Shown: in pieces, positions 57,667 through 64,000 of the stretch
How positions within the stretch are numbered: position 1 is the stretch's first letter
How the letters are laid out: each line of letters starts with the position of its first letter
Source: Rhyacophila brunnea
Lineage: Eukaryota; Arthropoda; Insecta; Trichoptera; Rhyacophilidae
NCBI GenBank assembly: GCA_022495005.1
Contig: JAGYXB010000831.1
Coordinates: 371,785 to 435,784, forward strand
Reading direction: 5' to 3'
Length of the DNA: 64,000 nucleotides
Translations under genes and position numbers: made by a program
Notes under the pieces: model-generated
What the model saw: only the letters and a program-made list of their open reading frames with translations
The model's database searches: none
What the model was told of the DNA's origin: nothing

Positions 57667-57825
57667 ATGGCGCAGCATTTTCATAGGAATTGCGGCAAGA
57701 ATATAACTCTTTCTAATAAACACCGGACAGCGACAAGGAATTCCGATGAATTTGATCATGGGATAGTATTTAGTGGTCAACCACTTATAAGCGACGTGCC
57801 TTTTGAAGTTGTCATCGATAGAAAG
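57667..57825 (+). CDS. Neurl4: NEURL4-like protein, first coding exon (partial gene)
   Basis: 53 codons from ATG (context gaaATGG) to the donor gtttgt: MAQHFHRNCGKNITLSNKHR, then TATRNSDEFDHGIVFSGQPL, then a segment ending PFEVVIDRK. This is the first half of a Neuralized homology repeat: FHxxxGKNxxLSNxxRTATR, an EFxHGIVFS block and FEVxIDRKV. The RTATR/DRK pattern fits NEURL4, a centriolar/ubiquitin-ligase-associated protein with several such repeats, better than Neuralized itself. The phase is 0 at the donor. The next exon should encode a WSGSIEIG-type strand; I did not find it before 64,000. The upstream 160 bp is the likely 5' UTR. Confidence 0.75.
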
Positions 57826-58064
57826 GTTTGTATAATTTGTCAAACACATTTTTATTACATCGCAGTCTGTATGTCTGCATCTGCATGCCAATATCTTTTA
57901 AAAGGATTTTCGATATATTATGCACGATCTGTGAGATATATTACGGTTTTGTTAATGTTTCACATTGTCTACCCTTTAGTTCCATATTTAAATTAATATT
58001 TATAACAATGCATTGAGACTGTCAAAAAATATAGTTGAATATTTTATTGATGGATATACTAGGA

Positions 58065-60835
58065 CAGGGATGGCGAACCTATGGCACGCGAGATGATTTT
58101 ACATGGCACGCGAATGTTTCATGTTGAAGAGAAAAGAAATATTACGATTTATTTTTTTTAAATTTTAAATAAGGTCAGTGCTGCATATAATTATTTCAAT
58201 CTATGAAAATCCCCATTTGTGATAAATGTGTAAAGTATTGAGTAACTGTTTAGATACTAATGTATTGTAAATTAATTTCTTTATCAAGCTCTGATAATAA
58301 AATTTCAAAATCTTAACAATTATCTTCACTTAAAAAAAAAAGAAGAAACAAGTGAACTAGACGCACTTTCCCATCATTAGTGTAAGTGCGTCTATGGGTT
58401 GTAGTACTGTATTCTGTTCTCTATGGTCAGTTTCTTTCAAATTTTACGAGAATATTTGACGTGACATTTGAAAATGTTCTCTAATACCAAAGAAATACGG
58501 CGCACAATTGAGAAAAAACTGAATATGGGGTAAGTGCGTCATATAAATGGTAATCAGGGGCTTAATAACCAGAAAAAATAAAAGAAAACAATTAAACAAA
58601 ATTACGAAAAATAATGTATTTGAACAAAAATAAAGTTTGTAGACATAGGTAATAAATATTATTGTATATTTAAACCAACAAACGAATGTTTAAAAATAAA
58701 TCGTCCCCTTCTTCCAATCTGCGGTTGAGGAAGTTCGTATACTATATCTTCAACATGTTGAATTTCAGCTGGGTCTTCAACAACAGGGTGCATGAATAAT
58801 ATTCTTTTATTGTCACAATGATCCTTACACTTACGTACACGTTTGACTGTGGGTAATCCAGAATCAGAAAATTTTACTATTTTTGAATTTGATTTATTTT
58901 GACGAAGCGTAAACAGTATCTGCATAGCCCTCAGATGACGTCTACTCATCCCACATGTGTTTTCCTTTAAAAATTATAAGAGGGGGAGATTTTCCCCCTT
59001 CAGCGTTTACTCCCAACAAAACTGTGGTGTTTGTTTTTCCACTGGAAGATATTATCCTTGTTGCAGGATAACTTTTCACACCCACAATTTGGTCTTTCTT
59101 GAATCACTGGAAAATGAGGTCTCATCAAAATTCCAAATTCGCGAGGGCTTATTTTCTAAAGAGATCAAAATAAGGTTTTGGAAAGGATCACATGCTCTTT
59201 TACGCACATTTTTAACGGCTTGCGGTTTTTTCACAGACGATTTGTTTCTTTTCGTGAATACATTGAGCCATTCTTTGCCAGGAAATCCATTTTTGAATGT
59301 TTGTAATTTATTTGAATTTACACAGTGAGCCACTAATTCCATAACTTCTTTCCTACTCAATCCAAACCCGTATTTTTCCATGATATGAAGATTTCTTGTC
59401 AATTTATCTTCATCTTTTCTTAATGCAGTATCTCTTCCAAGTGTAAACGATTTTTGCCCCCTCCTACTGTTTATTCTGTCCATAATTGTCATTCTGGGTA
59501 TGCTGAAATGTTTGGATGCTTGATATCCGCTTTATTCTCCTGTTTTTACCTTTTGAATTGCTTCTTCTAAGCTTTCATTAGAATAGGACGCTTTATCATT
59601 CTTTCTTTTATAATTTCTCACCATTTTCACGGAAATCCAAAAACCTAAAACACATTTAGAGTCAAAATAGTTTAAAACCACTGCATACGAGGCAAGTGCG
59701 GCATATACCGCACTTGCCCCATCTGAAGTGACGCAGTTCCCCATTTGTCAAAATATAGAGCATGTTTTTATATATCAAATATCTTTATAGAAACATCAAT
59801 TTTTTATTTTAAAACATTCATGTAGCGAACATAGGACATTGATTATATAATTTACAATGATTAGAAGCTTCAATCCTCTCTTCTGTATGAAATATTATGG
59901 ATGATTAAAAAACACTCCACTCAACGAGAACATGTTTTGCCAACTGTCAAAATTCATAGACAAAAATATCAATGAACGTTCATAAATCAGCACCTTAAAC
60001 AAATACAGTTGAAGCCAACATATAAAGACCTACCCACACATCATTTGTTTTCTTGAAAGTTGTTTTTTTTTTTTTTTAATTATAACGCATAGACGCACTT
60101 ACCAGCCCTGACCTTATTTAAAATATTTTTTTTATAAAAAAGTTTTACGAATATATATAGTGAAGAAAGTACTTACTTATATATAATATTAAAAAATAAT
60201 GACGACATAGCCATGCGTATTTTCTTCGGTTTTTCATATTATGTTTAGGTAGGTACCAATCTATGCGGAGACAGAAACGACGAAATACATCCATAAATAA
60301 TGACAAATCGCATTGTATAAAGAATTGCAGGCAAATCATTTTAAAGAATAATCATTATGTTTAATGTAAATATACGATTGCATAGGTCGGTCCTTAGGAT
60401 CGGGTAATTAAAAATAAAAATATGCAATCAACAAATCTTACAAAATTAATTATCAGCAGTCACTTAATTATAATAACTGCTCATTATTTTAACCTCAAAC
60501 ATAATCTCTAAAATGGAAAACCGCTAAGTGATGGAGAATATAATATGAAAGAAGGGTGGCTTAAATGCTTAAACGATCTCTTTGAGTGATTTGAAAACAA
60601 GAAAAAAATATTCAAATTATAATAGATATGCCTTCGGCTAGAAATACGGTGAAAGATATAATATCAATAATTCAATTGTCATTTTTAAACCTTTTTAATA
60701 GAACTCTAAAAACAATTTTTTAGACAACTAAAAATTTTTTTTCGTCACAAAAAAAACTGCTTGGCACGTCAAACAGTTGAAAAATATTATTTGAGAAATT
60801 TTGGCACGCGTACGTAAAAAGGTTCGCCATCCCTG
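58065..60835. mobile_element. 2.77-kb hAT-type element carrying a pogo-like gene
   Basis: It starts CAGGGATGGCGAACCTATGG and ends (reversed) CAGGGATGGCGAACCTTTTT. There is an exact 8-bp duplication TACTAGGA at 58057-58064 and 60836-60843. GGCACGCG occurs just inside both ends. No hAT transposase is visible; instead the interior has a minus-strand pogo/Tigger-type remnant between inverted AAATAAGGTCAG segments at about 58167 and 60106. It sits in the first intron of the Neuralized-like gene. Confidence 0.85.
58659..59744 (-). pseudogene. Pogo/Tigger-like transposase, frameshifted and internally deleted
   Basis: Reading leftward: MVRNYKRKNDKASYSNESLE (59628 on) is a psq-type helix-turn-helix. 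Then 59492-59076 gives a CENP-B-like region (GFGLSRKEVMELVAHCVNSN) and IWNFDETSFSSDSRKTK, containing the first catalytic Asp. A frameshift at about 59078 leads to TTVLLGVNAEGGKSPPLIIF and KGKHMWDE followed by a stop. Then the frame at 58949-58659 (KSNSKIVKFSDSGLPTVKRV) looks like a C-terminal tail. The second and third acidic residues of the DDE triad are missing, so a middle section was lost. Confidence 0.75.
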
Positions 60836-61294
60836 TACTAGGATATAGTAGGTAGGTATTACAATAGTTTATGAAAAATTTCTTAATATTATCAGAATGG
60901 AATTGAAAGAAAATATATATATTAATTGAGTTAGCATTTACTTGGTAGAATTCCATTTTACAAGAAATGAAAATATAATTAATATTAAATTCTACAGGTT
61001 TTTCAAAGGTTAGTCGATAGCTATTTCGGTTGTAACACCATTATCAAGACTATTCAGATAGGCCGTTGCTTAAATACTATACGTGTATAGATAGAGACAG
61101 AATACATTTTCTTATTCGTTCCTATCTCGGACATATTATTTAGAACAATATAATTTTATTAAGAAAGCATTATATTGATTAATTAAGTACCTAATTATTC
61201 TCTACGTATCCATGCTTAGTGCTTCAATCCTTAATACTCCGTTTACATGTACATGGATTTACTATTGACAGTAAAAAATGTATTGGTAAATATG

Positions 61295-61550
61295 CACCCA
61301 CGATGGCCGCGTGGCTTAAATGCCGGCCTATAGAGTCGAGGGTCCCAGGCTCGAATCCTGGGTCTGGCAAGTACACATATTGTTTTTCAATTTGTGTATT
61401 AGTCAGAGTATGGACCTAATAGGTTGAGCAAGTGGCTGACATCCATTTCTCGTAAAAATAAAATCTGTTAATACAAACCTCCACCTGTGGAGGCCCATAT
61501 GATCCTATTAGGATCGGACATGGTCGAAAGAAAGAAATATGTATAATCAA
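61295..61550 (+). repeat. tRNA-derived SINE
   Basis: The A-box TGGCCGCGTGG lies at 61304-61314 and the B-box GGCTCGAATCC at 61348-61358. The B-box sits in a perfect T-arm-like stem CCCAGG/CCTGGG. The acceptor stem does not pair well, so it is not a normal tRNA gene. A non-tRNA body with CCTAATAGG and CCTATTAGG segments follows to about 61550. Confidence 0.65.
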
Positions 61551-61803
61551 GCAGTTGGCAAGACAAGCATGCAAGGATCAAGAGTTTGGAAGCTTCTGAA
61601 TTTTCAATGCGATAGTAATATTTTTCCGATCCGCGCCTGCGCAGTAGAACGATAATGGCGAACCTGCCAGCAAAAAACGCACTATATTTGAAGTTTAATG
61701 TTTTACGTTTACGACCGCGCAAGTCAGTTTGACAACCATGCACATGTTGTACAGGTGGCATAATTCAACAGCTACAATGGAAACCATTTTAACAATATTC
61801 AAT

Positions 61804-62047
61804 ATATCGACTGTGTTTAGGAAAAAGGGCGTAACCATCGATTTTAATTATTTTTCTGTAATAACTTCTTTAATTATTATTAGATCGAAAATATCTTACA
61901 CCAAATCAGCAATCATCATGCACCCAATGTATGTGCCTATTTTTTTTAAAAATATTAAACTAAAATCATTCAAAAAACGGTTTTTGCCCCTCCTGTAAAA
62001 TTTGTTCTGTGGGGGTTACGGCTTTTTTCCTAAACACGGTCGATATT
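61804..62047. mobile_element. 244-bp MITE with ATCGACNGTGTTTAGG ends
   Basis: The left end TATCGACTGTGTTTAGGAAA runs on to AAGGGCGTAACC. The right end, reversed, is TATCGACCGTGTTTAGGAAA running on to AAAGCCGTAACC. That is about 32 bp of inverted repeat with few mismatches. No coding region. Confidence 0.75.
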
Positions 62048-62744
62048 ATATTCTTAAATAACATCCTAATTATATCTAATGGCCATCTAATGGGAAACAC
62101 AATAGTTGCGTTGGATGCACGTACATTTCCAACATTTTTAATAATCCAGCACTATAAAAACCTGATAGTGCCGGATTAATGGAATGTGTGGAAAATTGGA
62201 AAATAAAAAAGTGTTTGAATTCAAGATTAATTATGTTTTTTTTCTCATGTTAATCTAAAAAATCTGTTGTGATGTATTGGTGTTAGCAAAACATAAAATT
62301 TGTGAAGAAAGTTTTTCTGACTCAGATAGTGCCGAATTAGTGAGATTCTTCATTACACATATCCGAATTATAATAATATATGTGGCCGTTTTATATACGT
62401 ATTAATATGAACATAACACACAAAAGAACCTCAATTATCTGCAATAATTAGGATGAAAGTTCTCCGGCAGGTTTATCCCAACTACGTAACACCATAACAC
62501 GCAATAATACTATTTCCACAATACAAGATAACCTCAATATGTTACGGACATATTCTGTGTGGAGAACGGTTATTTAAAAGACAAATCTTTGAGTTGGTTC
62601 CCGTAGTTCGCGAGAAAGTTCGAACTCCTGGTATTTCACATGATGCACCTGCTACGCATTCAATGTCGCATCATCGCTAACATCACAGTAACATGCTTTC
62701 TCACTGCACTTATGTTTAGATTTGGTTGACAAAACTTAGTCGCC

Positions 62745-64000
62745 AGCTGAGACCTCGAAGACTGGGTGAACGGTGAAATCATCCCACTTCAGAAAAAAGG
62801 TGACCCTCTTAGCTGCGATAATAACCGAAGCATTACGCTACTAACTGTTCCGAGAAAGATTTGGCAAATATCCTCTTGATGAGAATAAGGGACCCAATAT
62901 TGCACGTCCTCTGGAAAAACCAGGCCGGGTTTCTACCTGGACGAGCGTGTGCAAACCAAATCTACAACCTTCAATGTCTTCTCGATGAGCTGAACAATCC
63001 GTTGGCCTGCTTTTTTGTGGATTATGAGAAGGCCTTCGACAGTCTGCACCGCCCCTCCCTTTGGAGGATACTGGGAGTATACGGGATCCCTCCCAAGATC
63101 ATTGCCATAATCAAATGCCTGCATGAGAATAGCGAGTGCTGTGTCAGAATTGGTGACACTGTCACGGAATGGTTCCGGGTCACGACCGGAGTCAGACAGG
63201 GTTGTGTCCTTGCTTCGTTTCTCTTCATCCGCTCTTTGACTTCATACTACAGAAGTCAATACTACCTGACCGAGGCATACCTGTTACCCCCATGGTGAAG
63301 CTATGCGACCTGGAATACGCCGATGACGCTGTCTTATTTGACAACTTAATCGAGGGCATTCAAGAGACAATCGACAGGTTGCATGATAACTCATCTCGCA
63401 TTGGTTTGAAAATCAACGTGATGAAAACTAACGTTTTGTGTAATAGCACCTGTCCTGATCCAGATTTCCCTATGATCAGCGACTGGCAAAACACCGAGAG
63501 CGTCGACAGCTTCAAATACCTGGGGGTACACATCACGGGAGATGGCATTTTACAGAGAGAGCTCGCTATCCGAATGGGAATGGCTGGAGCAACTTTCAAC
63601 TCGATGTGGAGTGTCTGGAACTCACGATTGTACTCAGTCAAAACCAAATGCTGCCTATTCAATGCTTGCATTCTGACGGTGCTGCTTTACAGTAGCGAAT
63701 CATGGCACTTTACGAAGGCTCATATATACTGAGCTTTGAAAACAGATGTTTGCGACGGACACTGGGTGAGCAACGAGGAGAAAAGAGAACGCACCAAGCA
63801 GCCTCTCATCACTCTGAGGGTGATGAGGCGATGTTGAACCTGGCTCGGCCATGTGCTGCGGATGCCAGAACCTGGCTTGCCTGTTCTTCAAGCCGACCGT
63901 ATTATGGCGTCCTGGAAGGCCGCTTAATACCATCTATAAAGTGTATTCGGCGAAACTACGTGATGCTGGTTTAACCTGGAACAAAGCAAGAAGACTAGCG
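62745..64000 (+). pseudogene. Non-LTR retrotransposon reverse transcriptase, frameshifted, runs off the window
   Basis: The frames together give the RT domain in order: EIIPLQKKGDP and ITLLTVP (RT motif 1), then after a frameshift NQAGFLPGRACANQIYNLQC (motif 2), FFVDYEKAFDSLHR (motif A with catalytic Asp), TGVRQGCVLAS (motif B). After another shift come LDFILQKS-like sequence and LEYADDAVLF (YADD, 63316-63327), then KYLGVHITGDGIL. A third shift near 63730 leads to ENRCLRRTLG and a C-terminal region. The motifs fit an RTE-like or related LINE. The endonuclease part is absent from the 5' side. Confidence 0.85.

Noticed and set aside
61300..61372. Functional tRNA gene
   Set aside because: The A and B boxes and T-arm are good, but the acceptor and anticodon stems do not pair properly; a tRNA-derived SINE fits better.

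Overview
The window is 64 kb of AT-rich eukaryotic nuclear DNA. It contains spliced genes with GT-AG introns, tRNA-derived SINE-like units, non-LTR retrotransposon fragments and many hAT, mariner, pogo and TTAA-flanked DNA elements. Gene content and repeat types point to an insect. I cannot name the order from sequence alone; frequent GTAGGTAC-type motifs would suit a hemipteran or lepidopteran, but that is only an impression.

Two protein-coding host genes are visible. The main one lies on the minus strand from about 41.0 kb down to 3.3 kb. It is the insect orthologue of the myosin phosphatase targeting subunit (PPP1R12/MYPT, Drosophila Mbs). I could reassemble 20 coding exons with matching phases (3,381 nt, about 1,126 residues). 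In order they encode a PP1-docking RVxF motif, ankyrin repeats, an acidic/serine-rich linker, the two Rho-kinase site blocks RRSTQGVTL and RRSTGV, a Ser/Tyr-rich segment and a C-terminal coiled coil. The Ser/Tyr-rich exon (about 4.0-4.6 kb) has its own ATG and a poor acceptor, so it may be an alternative first exon. The second gene starts at 57,667 on the plus strand: a 53-codon first coding exon holding the start of a Neuralized homology repeat, most like NEURL4. Its remaining exons were not found before the window ends.

The introns and the 41-57.6 kb intergenic stretch are packed with mobile DNA. Elements with visible boundaries include: a 1.33-kb TTAA-flanked palindrome (5.56-6.89 kb); TTAA-flanked MITEs; hAT-type elements with 8-bp target duplications at 13.0, 43.1, 46.1, 54.4 and 58.1 kb; pogo-like TA elements at 18.6 and 34.6 kb; a mariner remnant at 46.9 kb; RTE-like LINE pieces at 33 kb and 62.8-64 kb; and SINE-like units at 33.6 and 61.3 kb. 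The 50.5-56.8 kb region is a nested stack: an outer repeat also present at 8.3-9.3 kb, an inner element with perfect 32-bp terminal inverted repeats, a tandem duplication inside it, and a hAT MITE inside or beside that. A GC-rich stretch at 44.2-44.6 kb with NRF-1-like and CRE sites is a candidate promoter upstream of Mbs.

No CRISPR, operon, phage or other prokaryotic system is present. The unusual content is the nested transposon architecture, unassigned transposon-encoded proteins and the possible internal promoter of the MYPT gene.
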